Below, one piece after another: positions 35,659 to 45,000 of a stretch of 64,000 bases of DNA. Below the pieces are notes generated by a model that was given only the letters and a program-made list of their open reading frames with translations, was not told where the DNA came from and did not search any database. The stretch spans positions 248,001 through 312,000 of the forward strand of contig NZ_JBBGZW010000001.1 of the NCBI RefSeq assembly GCF_037479095.1, read 5' to 3'. This stretch comes from Pantoea nemavictus. GTDB taxonomy: Bacteria > Pseudomonadota > Gammaproteobacteria > Enterobacterales > Enterobacteriaceae. A program made the position numbers and the translations under genes. The first letter of the stretch is position 1. Each line of letters opens with the position of its first letter.

Positions 35659-36765
35659 TCAGGCGAGTTCCTGGTACGCAGGGTAGTCGGTATAGCCCTC
35701 TTCCGAACCACCGTACATCGTAGCCCGGTTGACTTCACTCAGTGGCCAGCCGTTCGCCATCCTTTCCACCAGATCCGGGTTGGCAATATAAGGCCGCCCG
35801 AATGCAATCAGATCGGCCTTGCCCTGCTGCAGGTAGCTTTCGGCAAGCGCCTTATCAAAGCCGCCGGCGATGATCAGCGTGCCGTCATAGGCGGCGCGAA
35901 ATTTCTCAATGAAACCGGCGGGGATCGCCTGCTCACCCAGCGTCTGCTGGTCGCTGAGGTGCACATAGGCCAGAGAACGGCTGCTGAGTTTTTTAGCCAG
36001 CAGCAGCCAGGTCTCCTCTTCACCCGGAAAGGCGTGCATATCAAACAGGCGACCAAAAGGCGCCAGCCGGATGCCGGTTTTATCTGCGCCAATGGCCTGC
36101 GATACCGCGTCGGTTACCTCAAGCACGAAGCGCAGACGGTTTTCATGCTGCAAGCCGCCGTACTCATCGGTTCGGGTGTTCAGTCCGCCGTTAATGAACT
36201 GCTCCAGCAGATAGCCGTTGGCGGCATGAATTTCAACGCCGTCAAAGCCCGCGCGGATGGCATTTTTAGCCGCGTTGACGTAGTCCTGAACCACAGCGCT
36301 GATTTCTGCCGGGGTCAGCGCACGCGGCGAAGACACCGGCACCGGACCGGCATTTCCCTGCTCATCGCGCGCATAGCAGGTTGAATTTTCTGCCCTAACG
36401 GCGACAGCGCTGACGGGGAGCTGGCCATCCTGCTGCAGGCTGGTATGAGAGATGCGCCCCACGTGCCAGAGCTGCAGGTAAATCCTGCCGCCCGCCGCGT
36501 GCACGGCACGGGTGGTTTTTTCCCAGCCCTTCACCTGTTCGTCATTATAAATGCCCGGCGTGAAGAGATAGCCCTGACCCTGCACGGAGATCTGCGCCCC
36601 CTCGGTAATAATGAGGCCCGCCGAGGCCCGCTGCTGATAGTACTTCGCCGTCAGCTCGTCAGCGGTATCTCCCGCCCTTGCGCGTGAACGTGTCATCGGT
36701 GCCATCACCACCCGATTGTTCAGCGTAATGTCACCGAGCGGGTATGAGGTAAACAATTTGTCCAT
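35659..36765 (-). CDS. Old Yellow Enzyme-family alkene reductase, copy 2
   Basis: A 368-residue FMN-dependent alkene reductase (NemA type). NRVVMAPMTRSRA, LWHVGRISH and EIHAANGYLLEQFINGGLNTRTDEYGG (in part: EIHAANGYLLEQF) give the FMN- and substrate-binding residues; GIRLAPFGRLFDM is canonical. It reduces activated C=C bonds or nitro groups. It lies downstream of an MFS exporter on the same strand with a 110-bp gap that holds an 11-bp inverted repeat (36818-36848), so it has its own control. The stop is adjacent to the LysR-type gene's stop. Confidence 0.95.
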   Translation of the reverse strand: MDKLFTSYPLGDITLNNRVVMAPMTRSRARAGDTADELTAKYYQQRASAGLIITEGAQISVQGQGYLFTPGIYNDEQVKGWEKTTRAVHAAGGRIYLQLWHVGRISHTSLQQDGQLPVSAVAVRAENSTCYARDEQGNAGPVPVSSPRALTPAEISAVVQDYVNAAKNAIRAGFDGVEIHAANGYLLEQFINGGLNTRTDEYGGLQHENRLRFVLEVTDAVSQAIGADKTGIRLAPFGRLFDMHAFPGEEETWLLLAKKLSSRSLAYVHLSDQQTLGEQAIPAGFIEKFRAAYDGTLIIAGGFDKALAESYLQQGKADLIAFGRPYIANPDLVERMANGWPLSEVNRATMYGGSEEGYTDYPAYQELA

Positions 36766-36817
36766 ATTTTGCTCCTTTCAGTAGACACCTCCATGATGGG
36801 TGCCGTGAGCAGGTTAG

Positions 36818-36848
36818 GGAACACCTGTCTGTTCCGAACAGATGTTCC
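36818..36848 (-). promoter_or_regulatory. inverted repeat before alkene reductase copy 2
   Basis: GGAACACCTGT (36818-36828) and ACAGATGTTCC (36838-36848) match at 10 of 11 positions in reverse complement around a 9-bp spacer, itself containing CTGTTCC. It is a probable operator of a TetR-, HxlR- or similar-type repressor. I found no second copy before the other alkene reductase. Confidence 0.6.
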
Positions 36849-36875
36849 ATAAGTTCTACATTAATGCGGCAGTGC

Positions 36876-38054
36876 TTACGCCAGCTCTTCCGCAACAGGT
36901 GCCGTTTTCACATCAGCGCGGTGCTTGATGACGATGCTGGCGAACGCCAGCAGAGCAAAGATCACGCTGCTGAGCACCACAGAATGGGTACCGAGGCGGG
37001 CAATAAACCATCCGCCCGTCAGCGAGCCAAGCGTGATCCCAAGGTTAGAAAATGACATGTACAGGCTGTTGGCAAACTCTGGCGCCTCGCTGGCTTCACG
37101 CATCAGCCAGGTCTGGCTGACCACCAGCCCGGATGAGTGAAATGCACCCCAGAATACGGTCAGCAGACACATCGCCAGCGGCGAAAAGCCCAGCAACCAC
37201 ACCAGCAGGAAAACCAGCGTGTAAAGCAGCGGATAGACATGGGTGGTTTTCACCATGTTTTTCTGCAGCAAACTGCTGAAGACAAAGTTACCGGTGAAAC
37301 CACACAGGCCAAACAGGATGAGCATTGCGCTGATGGCGTTATTGCTGAGATGCGTCACCCGCGCCAGATAATCCGCAACGTAGCTGAAGCCGGAGAACAT
37401 CGCAGCAAACACCAGCGTAACGGTGGAGATGGTCAGCCACAGCTTGCCATTGCGCAGCACGGAAATCTGGCTGGCATAAGACACCTTATGTTTCGCCGGC
37501 ATTGAAGGCATGAAAAGCAGGACGCCAACGAAAGCCACCACGCAGGCAGCGGCGCCGAAGTAGAACGCGGCCGCCAGCGAAAGATGATCCGCAATGAGTG
37601 AACTCAGCGGAACGCCCAGCACCAGACCAATCGCCACCCCGGCAAATACTTTTGCGGCTGCGCCAGCGGCTTTTTCTTTCGGCACCGAGCTGGCGGCCAC
37701 CACCAGCGCAACGGCGAAGAAAACCGCATGCGCCAGCGCCGGCAGAATACGGAATAGCAGCATTAGATTAAACACGTCGGTGGTGGCATAGATCAGGTTG
37801 GAAATAATGAACACCACCAGAATGCTCAGCAGCACCGTTTTCTTATTAAAACCTGACAGCATCAGGGTAATAAACGGTCCGGTGATGGCCACGATGATGG
37901 CATAAATACTGACGAGGAAGCCGACCTGCGTGGGCGTCACGTGCAGCTGTGAGACCAGTTTTGGTAACAGGCCAATGATGGCGATTTCGGTGGTGATCAC
38001 GCCGAAAACGGCGACAGACAGCGCGAGTAAAAGCAGTGAGCTTTTATTTTGCAT
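36876..38054 (-). CDS. MFS efflux transporter, DHA1 family
   Basis: A 392-residue inner-membrane exporter with about twelve hydrophobic segments. ALSVAVFGVITTEIAIIGLLPKL and the SIYAIIVAITGPFITLML region are typical of the AraJ/NepI/YdhP sugar- or purine-efflux branch. The ATG at 38054 is the start (MQNKSS); a longer frame has no ribosome binding site. Divergent from a LysR-type regulator (38333) and upstream of alkene reductase copy 2, it is probably a regulated exporter of a metabolite or toxin. Confidence 0.9.
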   Translation of the reverse strand: MQNKSSLLLLALSVAVFGVITTEIAIIGLLPKLVSQLHVTPTQVGFLVSIYAIIVAITGPFITLMLSGFNKKTVLLSILVVFIISNLIYATTDVFNLMLLFRILPALAHAVFFAVALVVAASSVPKEKAAGAAAKVFAGVAIGLVLGVPLSSLIADHLSLAAAFYFGAAACVVAFVGVLLFMPSMPAKHKVSYASQISVLRNGKLWLTISTVTLVFAAMFSGFSYVADYLARVTHLSNNAISAMLILFGLCGFTGNFVFSSLLQKNMVKTTHVYPLLYTLVFLLVWLLGFSPLAMCLLTVFWGAFHSSGLVVSQTWLMREASEAPEFANSLYMSFSNLGITLGSLTGGWFIARLGTHSVVLSSVIFALLAFASIVIKHRADVKTAPVAEELA

Positions 38055-38332
38055 AACATACCCTTGTGGAAGAACTGCAAATGAAAAAAGGCACGCCAAA
38101 TAGCTGGACGTAACCTCAATGCGTTATGGCCGGAACGTAACGGAGGCGCATCATCGCGGACTTTCACAAACGGGGAAATAGGCGTACTGGCGTTACAGTG
38201 GGGACATAAATTCTTCAATAACGTTATTTATCGGGTGATGACGCTTTAATTCATAGCCATCATAAATATCAGCACGCTCAATTAAATTATTAAATGATAT
38301 ATTTAGCGTTGATTAACAAAACAGGGTTATCA
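38055..38332. promoter_or_regulatory. divergent MFS/LysR intergenic region
   Basis: A 278-bp gap that becomes AT-rich toward the LysR gene (38210-38330), where both promoters are expected. The divergent layout with a LysR-type regulator suggests this region holds its binding sites, but I could not single out a convincing T-N11-A box. Confidence 0.35.
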
Positions 38333-39229
38333 ATGCGCCGGAAGAATATCAGCGATTATCAGGCTTTTATCGCCGTTGCGCGCGAGCAAAGCTTCACCAG
38401 AGCCGCGGCTCAGCTGGGCGTATCGCAATCCGCTCTGAGCTACACCATCAGAACGCTTGAAGCGCATTTAGGGTTGCGCCTCCTGACACGTACCACCAGA
38501 AGTGTGTCTGTGACGGAAGCCGGTGAGCGCCTGCTCAACCGTATCGGTCCACATTTCGATGATATTGAATATGAAATTGCATCGCTAAGCGGAATGCGGG
38601 AAAAGCCAGCCGGTACAGTACGCATTACCGCCGTGGAGCATGCAGCCGAAACGCTTCTCTGGCCAAGGCTTGCCCCGGTGCTGCAGGAATATCCGGATAT
38701 CAATATCGAAATCATCAGTGAGTACGGCCTCAAAGATATTGTCGCTGAACGTTATGATGCTGGCGTAAGGCTCGGTGAGCAGGTCGATAAAGATATGATC
38801 TCTGTCCCTCTCGCAGCAGACTCCCGCTTTGCCGTTGTAGGTTCACCCGCTTATTTTGCTGATAAACCCTTGCCGCTGACTCCGCGCGATCTCAATGCCC
38901 ACAGCTGTATCCGCTTACGGTTACCGACGCATGGCGGTTTTTATGCATGGGAATTTTATCAGCACGGCAGCGAGATCAAAGTGCGTGTTAATGGTCGGGG
39001 GACGTTCAGCACCATCAATATGATGCTGCAGGCCGCGCTGGATGGGATCGGACTCGCTTATCTTCCTGAGGATACCGTTGAGACGTTGCTTGAGAAGGGT
39101 CAGCTGATCCGGGTACTTGCTGACTGGTGCCCGTCCCGACCGGCCTATCATCTTTATTATCCCAGCCGCCGGCAGCACTCCCCCGCTTTCCAGCTGGTGC
39201 TGGACGCCCTGCGCTACCGCAGGCGCTAA
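38333..39229 (+). CDS. LysR-type transcriptional regulator
   Basis: A 298-residue LysR-family regulator. The HTH is FIAVAREQSFTRAAAQLGVSQSALSYTIRTLE (in part: SFTRAAAQLGVSQSALSYTI) followed by LLTRTTRSVSVTEAGERLL. The effector domain includes RYDAGVRLGEQVDKDMISVPL and LDGIGLAYLPEDTV, as in YafC/DmlR-like proteins. The start is the ATG at 38333 (MRRKNIS); an upstream in-frame ATG would lie in the promoter region. It probably regulates the divergent efflux gene, and possibly the hydrolase/SDR pair downstream. Confidence 0.92.
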   Translation: MRRKNISDYQAFIAVAREQSFTRAAAQLGVSQSALSYTIRTLEAHLGLRLLTRTTRSVSVTEAGERLLNRIGPHFDDIEYEIASLSGMREKPAGTVRITAVEHAAETLLWPRLAPVLQEYPDINIEIISEYGLKDIVAERYDAGVRLGEQVDKDMISVPLAADSRFAVVGSPAYFADKPLPLTPRDLNAHSCIRLRLPTHGGFYAWEFYQHGSEIKVRVNGRGTFSTINMMLQAALDGIGLAYLPEDTVETLLEKGQLIRVLADWCPSRPAYHLYYPSRRQHSPAFQLVLDALRYRRR

Positions 39230-39391
39230 TTCTCACCGTCCAGGTCAGGATTAAGAAAATAGCCTTCTAAGCTCATGCAAAATTAAGCGTCTAATCACTT
39301 AATCCTGCAGGCAGTACGATGACTGACAGAAACGACACATTAACGTCCCCCCGTCGTGAAGCCGTCATCGTATCCCTGAAGGAGTCTGACA

Positions 39392-40456
39392 ATGAGCAAA
39401 ACCCCTGGCGGGCTAAGCCGCCGTAATTTAATTTTTGCAGGTTCAGTCGCCTCCGCCGGGCTTCTGATGGCAGCGAAAACACGCGCTGCGCTGGTTCCCA
39501 CGCCGCGGCTCTCCGGAACGACGACACGCGTGGACGGCGTGACCATTCAGAGCGTCATGTTCAGAAATAATGAAATCATGATGTCAGGGAATCTCTACCT
39601 GCCTAAAGCGTTCAGCCCAGCCCGACGTTACGCCGCCATTGTGGTGGTCCATCCTGGCGGCGGCGTTAAGGAGCAGACCGCCGGCCTTTATGCGCTGAAA
39701 CTTGCCGCAGAAGGCTTCATCACTCTTGCCTTTGATGCTTCTCACCAGGGAGCCAGCGGCGGCCTGCCACGCTTTGTTGATGACCCGATGAAACGGGTCG
39801 TCGATTTTTATAGCGCGGTGGATTATCTCGCCACGCTGCCTTATGTCGACAGCACCCGCATGGGTGCTTTGGGCGTGTGCGCAGGCAGCGGTATTACCGT
39901 CAAAGCCTCCATGACCGATCGCAGGATTAAAGCGCTGGCGACGGTCAGTGCGGTAGACGTGGGTGCCGCTACCCGTAAAGGTTGGGAGGGGAAGACCGCG
40001 GAATCTGAGCTGATTCCCACCCTTGAAGCCGTGGCTAAACAGCGCGAGTCTGAGGCGGCGGGTGGTGCCGCTGTCTACGTTAATTATGTGCCTAAGCTCG
40101 GGGATACGTCAGCTCCGCGCGATCTGCAGGAAGCCGCTGACTACTATTTAACACCTCGCGGTCATTATCCGACATCAACCAATCAGATGTTAATGACCAG
40201 CATCAGCACACTCGCCTCTTTCACCGGCTTTGCAGGCGCAGATGTTTATATCACGCAGCCGCTGCTCATGGTGGCCGGTAGTGAAGCGGGATCGCTGTGG
40301 CTTAGCCAGCAGCTAAACCAGAGCGCCGCATCGGCAAACAAACAGCTGTTTATTATTCCCGGAGCCACGCATATGGATCTTTATGATGGTGAAGGTGCTA
40401 ACAAAGCCGCCCGTCAGCTTGCCCCCTTCTTTCGCCAAAATCTTGCCAGCAGCTAA
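39392..40456 (+). CDS. Tat-exported dienelactone-hydrolase-like enzyme
   Basis: A 354-residue alpha/beta hydrolase with a twin-arginine signal: LSRRNLIFAGSVASAGLLMA at about 8-27, ending RAA. The nucleophile elbow is ALGVCAGSG (Cys163), so it uses cysteine like dienelactone hydrolase. Late ITQPLLMVAGSEAGSLWLS and IPGATHMDLYDG supply the acid and histidine regions. The stretches VVHPGGGVKEQTAGLYALKLAAEGF and FDASHQGASGG align with the Sec-exported paralogue at 8355-9398. The ATG at 39392 follows AAGGAG. It sits 79 bp before a short-chain dehydrogenase on the same strand. Confidence 0.88.
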   Translation: MSKTPGGLSRRNLIFAGSVASAGLLMAAKTRAALVPTPRLSGTTTRVDGVTIQSVMFRNNEIMMSGNLYLPKAFSPARRYAAIVVVHPGGGVKEQTAGLYALKLAAEGFITLAFDASHQGASGGLPRFVDDPMKRVVDFYSAVDYLATLPYVDSTRMGALGVCAGSGITVKASMTDRRIKALATVSAVDVGAATRKGWEGKTAESELIPTLEAVAKQRESEAAGGAAVYVNYVPKLGDTSAPRDLQEAADYYLTPRGHYPTSTNQMLMTSISTLASFTGFAGADVYITQPLLMVAGSEAGSLWLSQQLNQSAASANKQLFIIPGATHMDLYDGEGANKAARQLAPFFRQNLASS

Positions 40457-40535
40457 ACGCTTAGTGAGCACGTAAAACACCTAAAAGAACGCAACGGCAA
40501 TCACCTTTTTTTGAACCCTATATGGAGAGACATTA

Positions 40536-41378
40536 ATGACAGATAAACAAGTTTGGCTGATTACGGGGGCCGGTCGCGGCCTGGGTCTGGATATTGCCAG
40601 AGTAGCCTTGGCCGCTGGTCACACCGTGGTCGCGACGGGGCGCGATCCGGCAAAAGTCGCCAGTGCACTCGGTGAACATGATTCACTCATCACTCTGAAA
40701 CTGGATATCACCCGTTTTACCGACGCTGAACAGGCCGTGTCAACTGTTATTGAAAAGTACGGCCGGATTGATGTGCTGGTCAATAACGCCGGTAATTTTT
40801 ACGCCGGATTTTTTGAAGAGCTGAGCCAGAACCAGGTGCGCAACCAGATGGAAACCCTGCTCTTTGGCCCTATGAACGTCACACGAGCGGTATTACCGGC
40901 GATGAGAAGCCAGCGGTCTGGCCTTATTATCACGTTATCGTCGACCGCGGGCATTACGGGTATCGCATTTTGCAGCGCGTACAGTGCGGCAAAATTTGGT
41001 GTGGAGGGCTGGATGGAGTCTCTGGCGCTGGAGGTGAAGAAGTTTGGCATTAACAGCATGCTGGTTGAGCCCGGATTCTTCCGCACCGAACTGCTTTCTG
41101 ATGACTCAACCCAATATGCGGAATTGTCCATCCCTGACTACGCCGCAGAAACCCAGGCAACAAAATCAGCCTGGCGTGGCATGAACGGTAAACAAGGTGG
41201 CGACCCGGAAAAATTAGCCGAGGCCCTTATTAAGCTTGCCGGGCTTGAGAACCCACCAGCGCGTTTCGCGGCCGGCGCGGATGCAGTTGAAACCTTCGAA
41301 GCTAAAGCCAAATCACTGGGTGAACAGGCTAACGCGCTGCGTGATTTGTCATCGTCACTGTCGCTGGATGCTGATTAA
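40536..41378 (+). CDS. short-chain dehydrogenase/reductase
   Basis: A 280-residue cytoplasmic classical SDR. TGAGRGLG (NAD(P)-binding, about 11-18), LDITRFTD, NNAGNF, and the catalytic STAGITG...SAYSAAKFG (Ser, Tyr-x-x-x-Lys) are intact. VATGRDPAK after beta-strand 2, with Arg, fits NADP. GAGAG precedes the ATG. Length is a little above the classical 250 because of a C-terminal extension (from about 215). It likely pairs with the hydrolase upstream, but the substrate cannot be told. Confidence 0.93.
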   Translation: MTDKQVWLITGAGRGLGLDIARVALAAGHTVVATGRDPAKVASALGEHDSLITLKLDITRFTDAEQAVSTVIEKYGRIDVLVNNAGNFYAGFFEELSQNQVRNQMETLLFGPMNVTRAVLPAMRSQRSGLIITLSSTAGITGIAFCSAYSAAKFGVEGWMESLALEVKKFGINSMLVEPGFFRTELLSDDSTQYAELSIPDYAAETQATKSAWRGMNGKQGGDPEKLAEALIKLAGLENPPARFAAGADAVETFEAKAKSLGEQANALRDLSSSLSLDAD

Positions 41379-42016
41379 CGTTGATCTTTAAAAGGGTGGG
41401 CACCGCACTGATTGCCCGCCCCGCATATTGACTTCCGCGCGTCGGCATAACTCTTAATAAGTTTTCTGATTATTTACCAGGTTTGTTAAGAATGCCCCAT
41501 AGCCAAGTGACGACGAATATCCGCAAGTGACATCTCACGCGAGACGTAATGGCTCACATCCGAAATACCTGTCAATACATAACATTTACTGATTTAAGCC
41601 ATCATTTTATTACGCCGGCCATTTACATTTATTTAAATTAGTAAAGACAAGCAGACAAGACTGCTAAATCGCACATCAAAAAGGGATTCTTTAAATTATA
41701 AAAAAGACATACAAACATATTTTTATATCGTTTTAAGCCACTAAACAATTAAACCAGGATATGGCTGATCAACACCAGGAATACCCCTCAAAACAACTAA
41801 TCATTAATTATATTTGTTAACCACACCCATATTTACGTAGTTATACCTACCACGCCCATATAACTATATGCATCAATAGGATGAGTCACCACAACATCAA
41901 ACAAAGACCCATCTTGTTGGAATTGAAATTGGCTATTCGATAATGCCGGGGATTTAAGTCTGCACGCAAGGAACCGGCCACGGCACAGCGTGTAATAGTT
42001 AATCCCCGTAAAAAGG
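41379..42016. promoter_or_regulatory. 638-bp AT-rich leader region of the giant repeat protein gene
   Basis: No gene is visible. The middle (about 41580-41830) is very AT-rich, as in silenced or late-acquired DNA bound by H-NS. Just before the gene, GGGGATTTAA (41948-41957) and TTAATCCCC (41999-42007) can pair around a 41-base loop. The AAAAGG ribosome binding motif is at 42011-42016. Confidence 0.45.
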
Positions 42017-45000
42017 ATGAATGGATTGAACAATAATAAAGATCGCGATTTAACCCATCAGTTAAATAGTGCACTGCCGCTAAACAACATGACACCTCTG
42101 AATGAAGGTGAGCGTTTTATCCGCATCGATAGTGTCACTGTAATGAACGGTGACAATAACGATGTAGTTACAGAAAACGGCACCTCCGATGGTGTTTTAT
42201 TCACCGTACGTGGTACTGCCCTTCCTAATGAGATTTTCTTCATTTATGTCAATGAAACGCGCCTCCAGGTCCGCGCTGACAGAGAGGGGAATTGGGTTTC
42301 GCATCACACACCACGTGATTTAGGACCTATTGAAATCAAAGTCGCTATTCCATTAACCGACCTTAGCGACAGCTTTAACTTTACCCGCACTGAAGCCCCC
42401 ATCGAAACGCGTCCGATTATTCACGAAATTTACGATGACGAAGTGAGCTATGCGTGGGAAGTGATTGGCCAGGCAGCCACCACCAGCGATGCCGATCCAA
42501 TCGTACGTGGCTACGCGCTGGCCGGTTCAGAAGTGAAAGTGCTGATTAACGGTGAAGAAGTCACTTCTACCCTTGCCAATGACTTCAACAACTGGTCGCT
42601 GAACCTGCCTCTGCAGGAAGGCCGCAACGTTATTACCGTAATCACCAACGGCGAAGAGAGCGAGCCGTGGGAAGTGTTCTATCAGCCGGCTGCTGAGCCG
42701 GTTGAACCCGTCACACCGGATCTGGCTATTACGTTTATGCGTGATGTGATGAGCGGTGAACAGATTGACCCGAACGGCGCCGCGACCAGTAACAGTGTGC
42801 AGCTAAGCGGTACCGGCCCAGCCGATCAGCGCTTTATGGCCTACGCTGGGAACCAGTTCATCGGTTATGTCTTTACGGACATGAACGGCAACTGGAGCCA
42901 GATGCTGACCATTCCGCAGGGCAGTCATGAGCTGACCGTGCGTAGCGGCACCGAGCGCAGCGAAGCAGTAATGATCACTGTCCCTGCTCCCGTGCCGGTA
43001 ACGCCTGAGATCCACAGCATCTGGGCTGACGAGAATACACCGGGCCTGATTAACAACGGTGGCAGCACCGACGATAACACCCCGCAGATGTCCGGCATCG
43101 CCGGCCGTAATGCGACAGTTGAAGTCTGGGTGAATGGCCAGCATGTGGATACCTTGCAGGCCGATGATTTTGGCAACTGGCACTATTCGCCAACCCTGTC
43201 TGAAGGCATGAATCGTATTCATCTGGTTACTCAGGGCGTCGCCAGTGAAACGGTAGAAGTGCATTACGCGCCACCTGCCCCGCCTGTTGACGAGCCACTG
43301 TCGATTTTGCGCATCAGCGATTTTATGACCGGTGACGTTATCGAGCCAAATGGCTCGTCGGGCAACAACCTGATTCGCCTCAGCGGTATTGGTCCAGCCT
43401 CAGGCATGATTCAGATCTGGTCAGGTGACACCTTTATCACCAGCGTACCTGCTAGCCGTAACGGAACCTGGCAAACCGTGCTGACGTTGCCTTACGGTGA
43501 AAACGCGATTACCTTGCGCATTCCAGGCCAGCAGAGTGAGCCGGTGACCATCACTATCACTGCACCTGCCCTACCCGTACCGGAAATCGCCGCAGTCTGG
43601 GCTGATGAAAACACCTACGGCAATATTGAGAATGGTGGCAACACCGATGATGCCACTCCGCAAATTCATGGCGTGAATGTCGGCCGTTACGCAATGGTTG
43701 AAATCTGGCTGAACGGTCAGCACATCGAAACCATCATGGCGAACCGTGCAGGTGACTGGACCTATTCGCCAACGCTGAGCGAAGGCCTGAACCAGTTCCA
43801 GGTGAAATCTCAGGGCGTTGCCAGTGAAATCTTTGAGATCAACTACACCCCTGCCGCCGAAGTCGAGTTGGCAATCAAGTTGGTCATTGATGGCAACACC
43901 TTTGAGGTGATTGATGAGAACGGCGCCCTCTCCGGTCAGCAGGTGCGCATTAGCGGCACCGGCCCCGCTGGCGCCATGCTGTCGCTCTGGTCGGGTAACA
44001 CCTTCATTACCGATATCATCCCAAATGCCGCGGGTAACTGGACCTATTTTGTTGACCTGCTGCCAGGCGAAAACAGCCTGACGCTGCGCTCTGAAAACGC
44101 CAGCAGCGCGCCATGGGTAGTTAATGCCCCCGCCGCCAGCCTGACGCCGCCAGAAATTCACGCCGCCTGGGCAGATGAAAACAGTCACGGTCAAATTGTT
44201 AACGGTGGCAACACCGATGATGCTACTCCGCGCATCAGCGGCCGCGCCGGCAGTTATGCCTCGGTAGAGATCTGGCTGAATGGTCAACTGGTCGATACCA
44301 CCGCTGCCAGCGTCAACGGCAGTTGGTCGTACACGCCGACGCTGCGTAAAGGGCTGAACCAGATCGTGGTTAAAACGCAGGGTGTTTCTAGCGAGTCTTT
44401 CGATATTCACTATGCGCCGCCAGCTCCGTCGGTGCCGGTCATCACCTCCGTCTGGGCTGACGAGAACAACGTTGGCTTTATTGGTAACGGTGACACCACT
44501 GATGACGACACACTGTTCATGCGTGGTAATAACGTCGGCAGTTTTGCTGAGGTTGAAATCTGGCTGCATGGCCGACGCATCGATACCGTTCAGGCGGATA
44601 ATTTCGGCAACTGGTCTTATAACCTCACGCTGGGTGAAGGTCGCAACCAAATCGTGGTGAAATCGCAGGGTGTTTCCAGCGAACCTTACGATATTCACTA
44701 TGCCCCACCAGCCCCGCCAGTACCGGTCATTACCTCTGTTTGGGCTGATGAAAACAGTCATGGTCATATTGGTAACGGTGACAGCACCGATGACGCCACG
44801 CCATATATCCGTGGTCATAACGTCGGCAGTTTTGCTGAGGTAGAAATCTGGCTGCATGGCCGACGCATCGATACCGTTCAGGCTGACAATTTCGGCAACT
44901 GGTCTTATCACCTCACGCTGAGTGAAGGTCGTAACCAGATCGTGGTGAAATCGCAGGGTGTTTCCAGCGAACCTTTCGATATTCATTATGCGCCGCCAGC

